NCBI GenBank assembly: GCA_015272325.1
Contig: JACYLU010000006.1
Coordinates: forward strand, 38,698-102,697
Origin: Synechococcales cyanobacterium C42_A2020_086
Lineage (GTDB): Bacteria > Cyanobacteriota > Cyanobacteriia > Elainellales > Elainellaceae
Length of the DNA stretch: 64,000 nt
Direction: 5' to 3'
The notes below the pieces were generated by a model. That model saw only the letters and a program-made list of their open reading frames with translations. It did not search any database and was not told the DNA's origin. The first letter of the stretch is position 1. The number at the start of each line of letters is the position of its first letter. Made by a program: the position numbers and the translations under genes. Positions 28,423-38,066 of this stretch are shown piece by piece.

Positions 28423-28902
28423 ATGGCGATCACCCTCCGCCTCTTCCAACCCCAGGACGCCGCTGCAATTGCCCAGCTCTTCCACGACACCGTGCGTACC
28501 ATCAATCGCCGCGATTACTCGGCTGAACAAGTGGCCGCTTGGGCACCCGATGACTTGAACTTCCGTGACTGGGCAACGGTTTGCGCTCAACGCTGGACCT
28601 ACGTGGCGGAAACAGCAGGCCGAATTGTCGGCTTTGCAGAATTAGAGCCTCATGGACACATCGACTGCTTCTACTGTCACAAGGATTTTCAAGGGCGGGG
28701 TATTGGGCGTCGGCTCTACGAGGCGATTGAAGCGAAAGCACAGGAGTTGGAACTGCGGCAGCTTGATGTCGAAGCCAGTATTACCGCTAAGCCCTTCTTT
28801 CAGCGACTCGGGTTTGTCGTCGTGACGCCGCAGCGGGTGACTCGTCGCGGACAGACATTTACACAGACATTTACAAATTATGTGATGACAAAACGCATTT
28901 GA
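28423..28902 (+). CDS. GNAT-family N-acetyltransferase, 159 aa
   Basis: Transfers an acetyl group from acetyl-CoA to an amine. From ATG 28423 it starts MAITLRLFQPQDAAAIAQLFHDTV. The CoA-binding motif A is in HIDCFYCHKDFQGRGIGRRLYEAIEAKA (Q/R-x-x-G-x-G), and the C-terminal beta strand in FFQRLGFVVVTPQRV. Overall it matches the YafP-like/putative acetyltransferase type with the Tyr-Ser-AEQVAAW segment. The open frame extends far upstream (to 27841), but that part overlaps the HAS-barrel gene on the other strand; the AGGGAAACTCC before 28423 supports the short form. Substrate unknown. Confidence 0.88.
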   Translation: MAITLRLFQPQDAAAIAQLFHDTVRTINRRDYSAEQVAAWAPDDLNFRDWATVCAQRWTYVAETAGRIVGFAELEPHGHIDCFYCHKDFQGRGIGRRLYEAIEAKAQELELRQLDVEASITAKPFFQRLGFVVVTPQRVTRRGQTFTQTFTNYVMTKRI

Positions 28903-29168
28903 GGTTGCAGTCCTGCTCGCCTTCATCAAGCTAGTTTTTGGTCAATTCACTGGCTAGCTTCTCTCCTAGATTTTCAGCTCACCATTCCTGACTTCATGAG
29001 CGATCTCTCATCGAAGCCTCAGAATCATGAAAGCGGTCTCATCAATTCTTTAAGCCCAATTCACATAGATCTGAGACTCTATTAATCAAGGCTTCATAGT
29101 CATCGAATTGCCATGAACGCATCGTCGGATCGTGATTCGAGTCGTTATTCAAGGGAAGGGATAGCTCC

Positions 29169-30572
29169 ATGAACGTCTGTGTAGTGGGTACTGGATATGT
29201 CGGTCTCGTGACGGGTGTCTGTCTCGCCTTTGCCGGTCATCAGGTGATCTGTGTTGATAATAACGCCACGAAAGTTGCGTTGATGCAATCTGGGACATCT
29301 CCAATTTATGAACCTGGGCTGTCAGAGCTGATGCAGTCGACCATGCAGGCCGGACGGTTAGCGTTCACGAGCGATCTCGGCGCTGGAGTCAACCACGGAG
29401 ACGTGATTTTTATTGCGGTAGGAACACCGCCGCTACCCACAGGTGAAAGTGATACTCGCTATGTGGAAGCGGTGGCTCGCGGCATTGGCACGCATCTGAC
29501 GACAGGCTACAAAGTGATTGTGAATAAATCTACCGTACCGATTGGCTCTGGCGATTGGGTGCGGCGCTTAGTGCTTGACGAGCTAGCGACCCGGTCCGAG
29601 ACCGTCACAGCGGAGTTTGACGTGGTGAGCAACCCCGAATTTCTGCGGGAAGGGTCCGCCATTTACGATACCTTTAACCCAGACCGGATTGTCTTGGGCA
29701 GCAGCAGCGAACAGGCAATTGCCCGGATGCGGGCGCTCTACGCTCCGATTATCCACCGTCGGTTTGCCGAGGATGCCTCGTTGCCGCCGGTTCCGGTGGT
29801 AGTCACCGACCTGAGTTCAGCCGAGACCATCAAATACGCGGCGAATGCCTTTTTGGCAACCAAGATCAGCTTTATCAACGAGATCGCGAATATTTGCGAC
29901 CGGGTCGGTGCGGACGTAACGCAGGTAGCGAAAGGCATTGGTCTGGATTCCCGCATCGGCAGCCAGTTTTTGCAGGCGGGCATCGGCTGGGGCGGTTCCT
30001 GCTTCCCCAAAGATGTAGCGGCACTAATTCATACCGCCAATGACTATGGCTACTTTGCCGAACTGCTGCGGGCAACCGTCAGCACCAACCAGCGGCAGCG
30101 GCTTCTGGCAATTGAGAAGCTACAGCAGGTGCTCGGCATCCTCAAGGGTAAAACCATTGGTCTATTGGGACTGACCTTCAAGCCCGACACTGACGATCTG
30201 CGCGACACCCCAGCCTTGGACCTAATTGCCCAACTCCATCGCCTAGGAGCCAAGGTCAAAGCCTACGACCCCCTCTATGTCGATGGTCACGAGTCCCAAG
30301 TGCTGCCCGAAGCGGTGACACTGACGACAACTCCCCAACAGCTGGCCGACGGATGCGATGCTCTCGTTCTCGTTACGGCCTGGCAGCTATTCCAGACCCT
30401 CGACTATCGCCAGCTCGCTGATCAGATGCAGAGCGCCATTTTGATCGACGGTCGCAACGCGCTTGATCCGACGGCTATGGCTGCGGCCGGATTCTACTAT
30501 GTCGGAATTGGTCGCCCCAGTCTGGGTTCGCTCCCCGAGCGGTCTTACTCGCGTATTCCGCAGGCAGCCTAA
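29169..30572 (+). CDS. UDP-glucose 6-dehydrogenase, 467 aa
   Basis: Oxidises UDP-glucose to UDP-glucuronate with two NAD+, supplying acid sugar for polysaccharides. Rossmann motif MNVCVVGTGYVGLVTG; GTPPLPTGESDTRYVEA; catalytic C278 in GWGGSCFPKDV; LTFKPDTDDLRDTPAL; C-terminal domain with DGCDALVLVTAW. Full length with a good AAGGGAAGGG site upstream. It heads a plus-strand series of glycosyltransferase genes (to 41000), so it likely provides UDP-GlcA to them. A nested palindrome (30572-30630) follows it. Confidence 0.95.
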   Translation: MNVCVVGTGYVGLVTGVCLAFAGHQVICVDNNATKVALMQSGTSPIYEPGLSELMQSTMQAGRLAFTSDLGAGVNHGDVIFIAVGTPPLPTGESDTRYVEAVARGIGTHLTTGYKVIVNKSTVPIGSGDWVRRLVLDELATRSETVTAEFDVVSNPEFLREGSAIYDTFNPDRIVLGSSSEQAIARMRALYAPIIHRRFAEDASLPPVPVVVTDLSSAETIKYAANAFLATKISFINEIANICDRVGADVTQVAKGIGLDSRIGSQFLQAGIGWGGSCFPKDVAALIHTANDYGYFAELLRATVSTNQRQRLLAIEKLQQVLGILKGKTIGLLGLTFKPDTDDLRDTPALDLIAQLHRLGAKVKAYDPLYVDGHESQVLPEAVTLTTTPQQLADGCDALVLVTAWQLFQTLDYRQLADQMQSAILIDGRNALDPTAMAAAGFYYVGIGRPSLGSLPERSYSRIPQAA

Positions 30573-30630
30573 GACAAACCCATCTTTGTGCATATCTTCA
30601 TACAGATATGTGCACATATCTGATTTGTCT
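30572..30630. repeat. Nested inverted repeats between ugd and the first glycosyltransferase
   Basis: A perfect 20-bp palindrome (CAGATATGTGCACATATCTG, 30603-30622) lies inside an outer inverted repeat AGACAAA (30572-30578) / TTTGTCT (30624-30630). The outer left arm overlaps the ugd stop codon. No T-run follows. Candidate operator, attenuator or RNA processing site. Confidence 0.7.
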
Positions 30631-30668
30631 CATCCGCATCTTCACACTTGCATCGGAGAGGTGCTTTC

Positions 30669-31940
30669 ATGAAATTGCTTGTTTATTCCCACGATGCATT
30701 CGGGCTAGGAAATATTCGCCGTATGTTGGCAATCTGCCAATATTTAATCAAGGTATATCCAGACGCATCAATTCTGGTAGTTTCCGGTTCTCCCGCATTG
30801 CATAGTTTGCGCCTCCCGCCCGGATTAGACTACATCAAGCTTCCTTGCCTAGAGCGCGATCAGTCTGGCACCGTTTCCACTAAATACCTCGATACGGATC
30901 TGGAAGAAGCCGTACAGCTACGCTCGGATCTGATTCTGGCAACGGTGAAGCACTTTCAGCCCGATTTGATATTAGTGGACAAAAAGCCAGACGGCTTGCA
31001 GCAAGAGCTGCAGGCAACCCTCAGCTATTTGCAGTTTCATCAGCCCGACACCAAGCGAGTATTGCTGCTGCGCGATATTCTGGACCGCCCCGAGGCGACG
31101 ATTGCTCAGTGGCAGCGGCACGGCTACTACGACATTATTGCCGAGCAGTACGATGAAGTCTGGGTGGTGGGGCTACCCGAGCTGTTTGATGTCCGCCGCG
31201 AGTACCAGTTTCCACCTGCCGTAGCTCAGAAAACTCGCTTTTGCGGCTACATTCGCCGCGAGCCGGGGTGCAAACCGCGTTCGGTACTGCGGCAGGAGTT
31301 GCAGCTTCAGCCCGATCAGGCGCTCGTTCTAGTGACACCTGGCGGTGGAGCCGATGGCTACTGTTTGGTGGATACCTATCTACAGGCACTAGAGCAATTC
31401 CGCGAAGCCCCGGTGCAGCCTGCCCGCTCGATCATCATCTCAGGACCCGAAATGCCGGACGAGCATCGCCAAGAGCTGCGGCAGCGCATGCAGAGCCTGC
31501 CAACGGTCGAGTTGCTCGAATTCAGCGATGACCTAGTCAGCTACATGGATGCTGCCGATGTGGTGGTCTCGATGGGCGGCTACAACACAGTTGGCGAAAT
31601 TCTGTCTTTGCAAAAGCGGGGGATTGTAGTGCCGCGAATTCAGCCGGTTGAGGAGCAATGGATTCGGGCAGAGCGGATGGCGAAGATGGGTCTATTTCAG
31701 GCAATTCATCCAGATGACCTGACCCCCAAACGGCTGATGCGGGCGTTGCAAACCGAATTGCAGCATCAGGACGCCCGGACAGGATCTCAACTCGATATGA
31801 ATGCCCTGCCTCGCATTGCGGATTATCTATCTCGTTTGATTGCTCCGCGAACTTGCAGAACAATGCAAAAGTTCTGCTCTTTGCCTTATCCTTCCAAAAT
31901 ATTCTCTCTCATTCCTCAGTTGGCGGCAGCAGAATGCTAG
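30669..31940 (+). CDS. COG4671-type (MurG-like) glycosyltransferase A, 423 aa
   Basis: A GT-B protein of the predicted glycosyltransferase group COG4671, distantly similar to MurG. N-terminus MKLLVYSHDAFGLGNIRRMLAICQYL carries the glycine loop; PDLILVDKKPDGL ends the N-terminal domain; the C-terminal donor domain has LVLVTPGGGADG, VELLEFSDDLVSYMDAADVVVSMGGYNTVGEIL. Start ATG 30669 lies after GAGAGGTGC; an in-frame TTG at 30648 is less likely. It is the most divergent of three related tandem genes (also 32064 and 33253). Its C-terminus has about 40 extra residues with no known motif. Confidence 0.82.
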   Translation: MKLLVYSHDAFGLGNIRRMLAICQYLIKVYPDASILVVSGSPALHSLRLPPGLDYIKLPCLERDQSGTVSTKYLDTDLEEAVQLRSDLILATVKHFQPDLILVDKKPDGLQQELQATLSYLQFHQPDTKRVLLLRDILDRPEATIAQWQRHGYYDIIAEQYDEVWVVGLPELFDVRREYQFPPAVAQKTRFCGYIRREPGCKPRSVLRQELQLQPDQALVLVTPGGGADGYCLVDTYLQALEQFREAPVQPARSIIISGPEMPDEHRQELRQRMQSLPTVELLEFSDDLVSYMDAADVVVSMGGYNTVGEILSLQKRGIVVPRIQPVEEQWIRAERMAKMGLFQAIHPDDLTPKRLMRALQTELQHQDARTGSQLDMNALPRIADYLSRLIAPRTCRTMQKFCSLPYPSKIFSLIPQLAAAEC

Positions 31941-32063
31941 ATCATACAGCTCAGGTGCTCTTCAGAAATTCTTGATCTCGGCGGTTTGGTTCAAGGTGAA
32001 TATTCAAGATGAATAGTTCGCACCGTTCAGGACAATGCTCAGAACAATTAGAGGACTTTTGTC

Positions 32064-33221
32064 ATGCCACGTCTCTTGTTTTACTGCCAGCACATCCTTG
32101 GCATTGGACATCTTGTCCGCAGCATGGAAATTGTGCGCGGATTGATTAACGACTTCGAGATTTTCTTCATCAACGGCGGCGAAGTCGTAGAAGAGTTTGA
32201 CGTGCCCGCTGGTATTCACCTGATCAATATTCCGCCGATTAAAACTGACAGCGAGTTCCGCGAGCTGCAAATTCCCACCGGATTTGACAGCGTAGAGCAG
32301 GTGTTGGAGCATCGCCGGGATCTGCTGCTGCACACCTTCGAGCAGGTTCAGCCAACTGTGCTGATAGTGGAGCTATTCCCCTTTGGACGCCGCCGCTTCT
32401 CGGCCGAGCTGATTCCCCTGCTGGAGCGAGCCAAGGCAGCCAATACCCAGGTCGTGTGCAGTCTCCGCGATATTGTCGTCACTAAGCAAGACCGCGCCCG
32501 CCACGAGGAGAAAATCTGCCGCCTAATGAATCAATATTTCGATCTGCTGTTGATCCACGGCGACCCGCAGTTCATGCCTTTGGAAACCAGCTTTTCGCGG
32601 GTGCAAGATCTCAACTGCCCGGTGCACTACACTGGCTACGTCGTCCAAACTGAATCTGCTGTTCCCAATTTGGCTTCGCCACAACCGCTTATTGTGACGA
32701 GCGTGGGCGGTGGCCGCTTTGGGCACGAATTGCTCGACTGTGTCGCTCAAGCTAGCGTGCTGTTAGAAGATCGGATTCCGCACCAGATTCAAATCTTCAC
32801 CGGACCGTTTGCGCCAGAGCCGGTATATCAGGAGCTGCAAGCTCTTGCCTCAGAGCAACGCAACCTCATCGTAGAGCGCTTTACGCCCCATCTGCTGCAC
32901 TACATGCGGCACGCCGATTTATCAATCAGCATGGCGGGCTACAACACCACAATGAATGTGCTGACGACGGGCGTGCGGGCGATGTTGCTGCCCTTTACCG
33001 GCAATGACGATCAAGAGCAGCGCCTCCGCTCCGAGCGGTTGCAAGAACTGGGGATAGTGAGTGTCATCCAGCGAGAGGAACTCCACCCCGAGCGCTTCGC
33101 TGAGAAGGTGATCGCCTGTTTGCAGCAGCAGCCGGTATCGATGCGGTTCGATATGCAGGGCGTGGAGAACACGGCGCGGTTCGTGCGCCAGCTTGCTCAG
33201 TGTCAGTCGGTGGCGGCATAA
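32064..33221 (+). CDS. COG4671-type (MurG-like) glycosyltransferase B, 385 aa
   Basis: Starts MPRLLFYCQHILGIGHLVRSMEIVRGL, the N-terminal glycine-rich loop of this GT-B group. The inter-domain region has CSLRDIVVTKQDRARHEEK, and the donor-binding domain LIVTSVGGGRFGHELLDC, IVERFTPHLLHYMRHADLSISMAGYNTTMNVL with the conserved GYNT. Clear paralogue of the next gene (33253), sharing segments such as GHLVRS, EVYYTGYV-type and PHLL-Y--HADLSIS. Sugar donor unknown; UDP-GlcA from the upstream dehydrogenase is a candidate only. Confidence 0.84.
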   Translation: MPRLLFYCQHILGIGHLVRSMEIVRGLINDFEIFFINGGEVVEEFDVPAGIHLINIPPIKTDSEFRELQIPTGFDSVEQVLEHRRDLLLHTFEQVQPTVLIVELFPFGRRRFSAELIPLLERAKAANTQVVCSLRDIVVTKQDRARHEEKICRLMNQYFDLLLIHGDPQFMPLETSFSRVQDLNCPVHYTGYVVQTESAVPNLASPQPLIVTSVGGGRFGHELLDCVAQASVLLEDRIPHQIQIFTGPFAPEPVYQELQALASEQRNLIVERFTPHLLHYMRHADLSISMAGYNTTMNVLTTGVRAMLLPFTGNDDQEQRLRSERLQELGIVSVIQREELHPERFAEKVIACLQQQPVSMRFDMQGVENTARFVRQLAQCQSVAA

Positions 33222-33252
33222 ATCTGGGTTCCAGTTAAGAGGTATAACTCCA

Positions 33253-34464
33253 ATGAAAAAGGTGATGTTCTACTGTCAATATCTGGCGGGCATGGGGCAT
33301 CTGGTGCGCAGCACCGAGATCATCCGCAGCTTGGTGAACAAGTTCCAGGTGTGCTTCGTTAATGGCGGTCAGCCGATTCCTGACTTTGAAATGCCGGCTG
33401 CCGTGCAGCAGGTTCATCTGCCGCCGATTCGAGAGGAGAACGGTCAGCTGGAGTCTGTGGACCCGTCGCAATCGATCAGAGCGGTGAAGGAGCAGCGCAA
33501 ACAGAAGCTGCTAGAGGCCTTTGAGCAGTTTCAGCCCGACGGATTGATGATCGAGTGTTTCCCCTTCAGCAAGCACAAGCTGAAATTTGAGCTAATTCCC
33601 CTGCTCGATCGCGCTAAGGCTCCCCAATCCGCGACGCAACTCGCCCCCAAAATCATTTGCAGCCTGCGGGATTTGATCATGACTCAGACGCGGTCTGCCG
33701 AGATGTGGGCCAGACGGCACCGCCACGTCTGCGAGCTGATTGATCAGTATTTCGATCTGGTGCTGGTGCATGGCGACCCCACCGTGCAGCGATTGGATGA
33801 GCAGTTTCCCTATGTCGATCAGCTCGCCTGCGAGGTCTACTATACCGGCTATGTTGCCCAGTCTCCACCTCGGCAAACACCCCTCAGCCCTGAGGATGCG
33901 GCCGCGCTACAATCTCCGGCGATGATTGTTGCGAGTGCTGGCGGTGGTCGATTTGGATACGAGCTGCTGCATGCGGTTGTGAAGGCCAGCGCCATTCTGG
34001 AACCCGAGATTCCCCATCGGTTTTATCTCTTTACCGGACCGTTTATGCCCGAGGAACAGGTAACCGCTCTCCAGGCTGCGGCTGTTGGCAACCCCAATCT
34101 GGTGATTCGGCGCTACACCCCGCATCTGCTCAACTATCTGCAGCATGCCGATCTGTCAATTAGCTTGGGTGGCTACAACACCACAATGAACATCCTTAGA
34201 ACTGGCGTCCGGTCGCTGATTTTTCCGGCTGCCTCGGAGGAGCAAACCGGCGAGCAAACCCTGCGGGCCGAAAAACTGGCGCAGCAGGGCGTGCTTGACC
34301 TCCTAACTAACGACGATTTGCAACCCGAGCGATTAGCGGCGGCCGTGTTGCGGGTGTTGCAGCGTCCATCCGTTGCCCACACCTTTGACCTCAACGGTGC
34401 AGAGCAGTCTGCCGCTCGGCTCAAGGAACTGCTCTACGGCACAACCTTGGCTGCCCGGTCGTGA
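33253..34464 (+). CDS. COG4671-type (MurG-like) glycosyltransferase C, 403 aa
   Basis: Starts at ATG 33253 with MKKVMFYCQYLAGMGHLVRSTEI. Matches enzyme B across the length: LMIECFPFSKHKLKFELIPLLDRAKA, ICSLRDLIMTQTRSAEMWARRH, MIVASAGGGRFGYELLHAVVKAS, LVIRRYTPHLLNYLQHADLSISLGGYNTTMNIL. The upstream in-frame codons overlap the end of gene B and are probably not translated. B and C look like a tandem duplication that has diverged, which suggests two successive similar glycosyl transfers. Confidence 0.84.
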   Translation: MKKVMFYCQYLAGMGHLVRSTEIIRSLVNKFQVCFVNGGQPIPDFEMPAAVQQVHLPPIREENGQLESVDPSQSIRAVKEQRKQKLLEAFEQFQPDGLMIECFPFSKHKLKFELIPLLDRAKAPQSATQLAPKIICSLRDLIMTQTRSAEMWARRHRHVCELIDQYFDLVLVHGDPTVQRLDEQFPYVDQLACEVYYTGYVAQSPPRQTPLSPEDAAALQSPAMIVASAGGGRFGYELLHAVVKASAILEPEIPHRFYLFTGPFMPEEQVTALQAAAVGNPNLVIRRYTPHLLNYLQHADLSISLGGYNTTMNILRTGVRSLIFPAASEEQTGEQTLRAEKLAQQGVLDLLTNDDLQPERLAAAVLRVLQRPSVAHTFDLNGAEQSAARLKELLYGTTLAARS

Positions 34465-34527
34465 ATGCTCCCTGAACACTGCCTGGAAATTCATGATGAA
34501 TTCAAAAGATATTCGGGAGGAATGATC

Positions 34528-35619
34528 ATGTCAAATCCGAAAGTTGTCCTGATTGTGGGACCGCGCGAGCGTTTCAGCTCCACCCAAACCTCGCTGGAAA
34601 GCATTTATAACGATACTGACTATCCCTTTGATTTAATCTATGTGGATGTCTGCTCTCCGGCTCCGATTCGCCGCTATCTGGAAGAGCAGTCCCGTCTAAA
34701 ACAGTTCACCTTGCTGCACACCGACGATTATGTGTCGCCCACGCAGGCCAAAAATGTGGGGCTACGGCATGTGCTCAGTCATGCTAAAGACCAATATCAG
34801 TATGTGGTGTTCATCGAGAATGACGTGATCGTCAAGCGGGGCTGGCTGACAAAACTCGTGGAATGTGCCGAGGAGACAGGTGCGGCGGTGGTGGGTCCCC
34901 TGACCTGTATTGGCAAACCGGCACATCAGGTGATTCACAATGCCGGCGGCAAATCCTACATCACCACCGAGATCAAAAACGGGCAGACTCGTCGCTATAT
35001 TTACCAAAGCGCCGCCCTGACCGGCAAAGCGGTGACCGACGTGGCCGACAAACTGCGCCGCAAAAAAACCGACTATGTCGAGTTCCACTGTATGCTGGTG
35101 CGGACGCAGATCTTTGACCAAATCGGGCTGCTCGATGAAGGCATGCTAGCTACCCGCGAACACATCGACTTCTGCTTCATGGTAACGCAGGCTGGGGGCA
35201 GCATCTACAGCGAACGGCAAGCTATCGTCACAACCGATACCATCGGCATCGAGACGAATCAAGCGGGGTTAGTGAACTGGTTTGGTGACGTGCAGCTCCC
35301 CGATTTCAAGTGGTTCGACCTGCCCTACTTCATGCTGCGCTGGAACGATGCCTGGGATTTGGCCAGCTTGCACCACCTGCGCCAAAAGTGGAATCTCACC
35401 GAAGATGAGTATTTCCAAAAGCGCTACAAAAAAGTGGGCGCTCGCCGCCATGAGCTGCTGATCAAACCGATTGTACGGCGTCTCACCTTTGGCAAAGGCA
35501 GCCCGTGGCTGGAAAATCTGCTGATCGCCATCGAACGCCCGATCAACCGCTACATGTACCACCGCTATTTGCAGCGTCAGTCCAAAGCGCCCCGGCAGTG
35601 GGTGCAATCCCTCGATTAG
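34528..35619 (+). CDS. Glycosyltransferase family 2 (A), 363 aa
   Basis: A GT-A inverting glycosyltransferase. From ATG 34528 it begins MSNPKVVLIVGPRERFSSTQTSLESI; the GGGAGG at 34515 fits this start with 7-base spacing, while ATG 34522 is too close. Motifs: NDTDYPFDLIYVDVCS, the metal-binding DxD-like acidic site in VVFIENDVIVKRGWLTKLVEC, VVGPLTCIG, and LDEGMLATREHIDFCFMVTQAGG as the conserved ED-type acceptor region. Clear paralogue of the gene at 36910. C-terminal 100 residues are basic and may touch the membrane. Confidence 0.86.
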   Translation: MSNPKVVLIVGPRERFSSTQTSLESIYNDTDYPFDLIYVDVCSPAPIRRYLEEQSRLKQFTLLHTDDYVSPTQAKNVGLRHVLSHAKDQYQYVVFIENDVIVKRGWLTKLVECAEETGAAVVGPLTCIGKPAHQVIHNAGGKSYITTEIKNGQTRRYIYQSAALTGKAVTDVADKLRRKKTDYVEFHCMLVRTQIFDQIGLLDEGMLATREHIDFCFMVTQAGGSIYSERQAIVTTDTIGIETNQAGLVNWFGDVQLPDFKWFDLPYFMLRWNDAWDLASLHHLRQKWNLTEDEYFQKRYKKVGARRHELLIKPIVRRLTFGKGSPWLENLLIAIERPINRYMYHRYLQRQSKAPRQWVQSLD

Positions 35620-35668
35620 GTGACTCTGCCATCGCACAATCCATCTGTTTAATAGAGCAACAACCATC

Positions 35669-36874
35669 ATGAAACTCAAGGTTTGTATTACAGCGCTGGA
35701 ATTTCCGCCTGATGTCGGAGGAGTTGGCGAATCAGTTCACCGCATCGCTCAGATGTTGATTCAGCTCGGCTATGAGGTCCATGTTGTGGTCTTTCGAGCT
35801 ATCTTTCGCGAGGAGCGTGAGAAGGCATTAGCAGGGGAATATCGCCGAGCAGGTTGTCAGACAAGCGAGCAGAATGGCGTGATTGTGCATCGGTTGCATC
35901 CCGCGATTCGTTCTAGCATTGCCAAAGAGCAAGATTACCTTAGTGATTTGTATGATCAGCTCAGTATCTTACAGCGTCGCTACCGCTTTGATCTGCTGCA
36001 CGCTTTTTTTATCAACGAAATGGGGTTTCTCACCACTCTGCTCGGCAAAGAGAACGGCGTGCCGGTAATCAACAGCGTCCGAGGAGCAGATCTGCACAAG
36101 CATATCTTTAGCCCGCCACAGCAGAGTCAGATCACCTGGACGCTGGCAAACTCCGCCTGGACCACCTTCGTCAGCCGCGACCTGATGAAGCGGGCCCGCG
36201 CCTTGGTGCCCGAAATCGAGTCTCGCTCCTCGGCATTCTGGAACTCCATTGCCCCGATTGCCTTCGATCAGCTACCCATCCCAGCTCTGGTGGATCAGCT
36301 CCACGGCACGGTGATTGGTTCTGTCGGCAGCTTCCGCGACAAAAAAGGCGTGGAATACCTGCTTGATGCCTGCCAAACGCTGGGCGATCTGGACTTTACG
36401 CTGCTGTTTGTGGGCGATTTTGTCGGCAAGGAAAGTGACTACTGGCAGCAAGAACTGCACGCCAGCGGACTGGCAGACCGGGTGCTAATTACCGGCAAAA
36501 TTAGCCGCGCCGAAGCCCTAGCCTACCTGCCACATATGGATATCTTCGCGATTCCCTCGATTCACGATGGCTGCCCCAACGCTCTGCTAGAAGCGATGCT
36601 GGCCGCCCGTGCCATTGTTGGTACCCATGTCGATGCCATTGGCGAAATTTTGGAAGACGGCGTCAACGGTTTCGTGATCAATCCTTTCTCCAGCATCGAG
36701 CTAGCGGATGCCATTCAGCGGCTCAGCCAGCAGCCGGATCTGCGGCAGCAGTTGGGAATAGCCGCCCGCAACAAGGTGCTGACCCAGCTTGCTCCAGCAG
36801 TGGAACAGCAGCAGTGGCAGCAGGTTTATGACCAAGTGCTGCATGCGGCTAAACCCCTGAAATTGCATGTCTAG
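35669..36874 (+). CDS. Glycosyltransferase family 4, 401 aa
   Basis: Retaining GT-B enzyme. MKLKVCITALEFPPDVGGVGESVHRIA is the N-terminal glycine-rich loop; VINSVRGADLHKH is in the acceptor half; the donor half has VIGSVGSFRDKKGVEYLLDA and IFAIPSIHDGCPNALLEAMLAARAIVGTHVDAIGEIL, the E-x7-E region. Complete. It lies between the two paralogous GT2 genes in the plus-strand glycan locus. Confidence 0.9.
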   Translation: MKLKVCITALEFPPDVGGVGESVHRIAQMLIQLGYEVHVVVFRAIFREEREKALAGEYRRAGCQTSEQNGVIVHRLHPAIRSSIAKEQDYLSDLYDQLSILQRRYRFDLLHAFFINEMGFLTTLLGKENGVPVINSVRGADLHKHIFSPPQQSQITWTLANSAWTTFVSRDLMKRARALVPEIESRSSAFWNSIAPIAFDQLPIPALVDQLHGTVIGSVGSFRDKKGVEYLLDACQTLGDLDFTLLFVGDFVGKESDYWQQELHASGLADRVLITGKISRAEALAYLPHMDIFAIPSIHDGCPNALLEAMLAARAIVGTHVDAIGEILEDGVNGFVINPFSSIELADAIQRLSQQPDLRQQLGIAARNKVLTQLAPAVEQQQWQQVYDQVLHAAKPLKLHV

Positions 36875-36909
36875 GATTGCTGAAATACCTGTCTTGGAAG
36901 CATATGACC

Positions 36910-38016
36910 ATGATTACTTCAGAAATTACTCCACAAATCGATCCAGATATTCTAGAAGCGAATTCGTCCATTCATCCAGACGTCACTATTGTCGTTGTCC
37001 CTCGCGAGCGGTTTCAGTTTGCTCAAGAATCCCTCGAAAGCCTCTACGAGCATACCTCGATGCCATTTCGCCTAGTTTACGTGGACAACAACTCACCGGC
37101 CAAACTACGCCAGTATCTGGCAGCACAATCCATTGAAAAAGGCTTTCAGTTGATTCGTTCGCAGCACTTTCTCTCGCCGAACCAAGCCCGCAATTTGGGA
37201 CTGGCGCAGGTGCAGAGCAAATACGTGGTGTTTGTCGATAATGACGTGATTTTTTCGCCGGGCTGGCTGGAAGCTCTGGTGGCCTGTACCGAAGAAACTG
37301 GAGCTACGGTGGTTGGCTCGCTGGTTTGCCAATATCGTCCGCTGCATACAATCGTCCACTGTGCGGGGGGCGAGTACATGCCGCCGGACGAATATGCCAA
37401 ATTCATCCAAGGTGAGCCAGCCCTGCCGCCCGAGACAGGAGGCAAATGGCGCATCCAGGAAAAAACCCACTTCCAAAATCGGAAAATAGCCGAGGTGCGC
37501 GAGCATCTGAAGCGGCAGCCCACGGGTTTTGTGGAGTTTCATACCATGCTGGTGCGGCGAGAGATTTTTGACCAGATTGGTCCCCTCGACGAAGGCTTCT
37601 CCTGCACGAAAGAGTATCTCGACTTTTGCATGCTGGTCGTGCGGGCGGGTGGCTCCGTCTACCTGGAACCGACGTCGGTGGTTACCTTTCTTACCCATCC
37701 CCCGGCTCCTGCGCTGCACTGGTCCGATTTGCCCTACTTCATGGTGCGCTGGAGTGATGCCTGGGAGCGCGACAGTTTGCTGCACTTCCAGCAGAAATGG
37801 GATCTCGTGGATAGCAAATACTTCCTCAAGCGCTTCAAAAAACTTGGCCGCCGCCGCCGCGAAGAAATGATCCATCCTCTGGTGGAGCGTTTTAGCTTCC
37901 TAGGGACAACAAGCCGCAAATGGCTGGAGAAACGCCTCGTTGCCTTGGAGAAGCAGCTGAACCGCTGGGTCTCTGCCACACTGGGCGGCACAGCATCCCC
38001 GTCGCAATCCGGTTAG
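36910..38016 (+). CDS. Glycosyltransferase family 2 (B), 368 aa
   Basis: Paralogue of the GT2 at 34528: VTIVVVPRERFQFAQESLESLYEHT, RLVYVDNNSPAKLRQYL, YVVFVDNDVIFSPGWLEALVACTEETGATVVGSLV, VEFHTMLVRREIFDQIGPLDEGFSCTKEYLDFCMLVVRAGG. The acidic DND site is intact. Start: GGAAG at 36896-36900 favours ATG 36910 (spacing 9); ATG 36904 and a TTG at 36877 are in frame. It is followed directly by the aldo/keto reductase gene. Confidence 0.86.
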   Translation: MITSEITPQIDPDILEANSSIHPDVTIVVVPRERFQFAQESLESLYEHTSMPFRLVYVDNNSPAKLRQYLAAQSIEKGFQLIRSQHFLSPNQARNLGLAQVQSKYVVFVDNDVIFSPGWLEALVACTEETGATVVGSLVCQYRPLHTIVHCAGGEYMPPDEYAKFIQGEPALPPETGGKWRIQEKTHFQNRKIAEVREHLKRQPTGFVEFHTMLVRREIFDQIGPLDEGFSCTKEYLDFCMLVVRAGGSVYLEPTSVVTFLTHPPAPALHWSDLPYFMVRWSDAWERDSLLHFQQKWDLVDSKYFLKRFKKLGRRRREEMIHPLVERFSFLGTTSRKWLEKRLVALEKQLNRWVSATLGGTASPSQSG

Positions 38017-38066
38017 CAGTTTCCCAATTACACATTAATCACACAAGAATTACACCGGAGAACAAC

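Noticed and set aside
37105..37875. Long open frame antisense to the second GT2 gene
   Set aside because: It is the mirror of a confident GT2 with full motifs; no ribosome site or protein-like composition.
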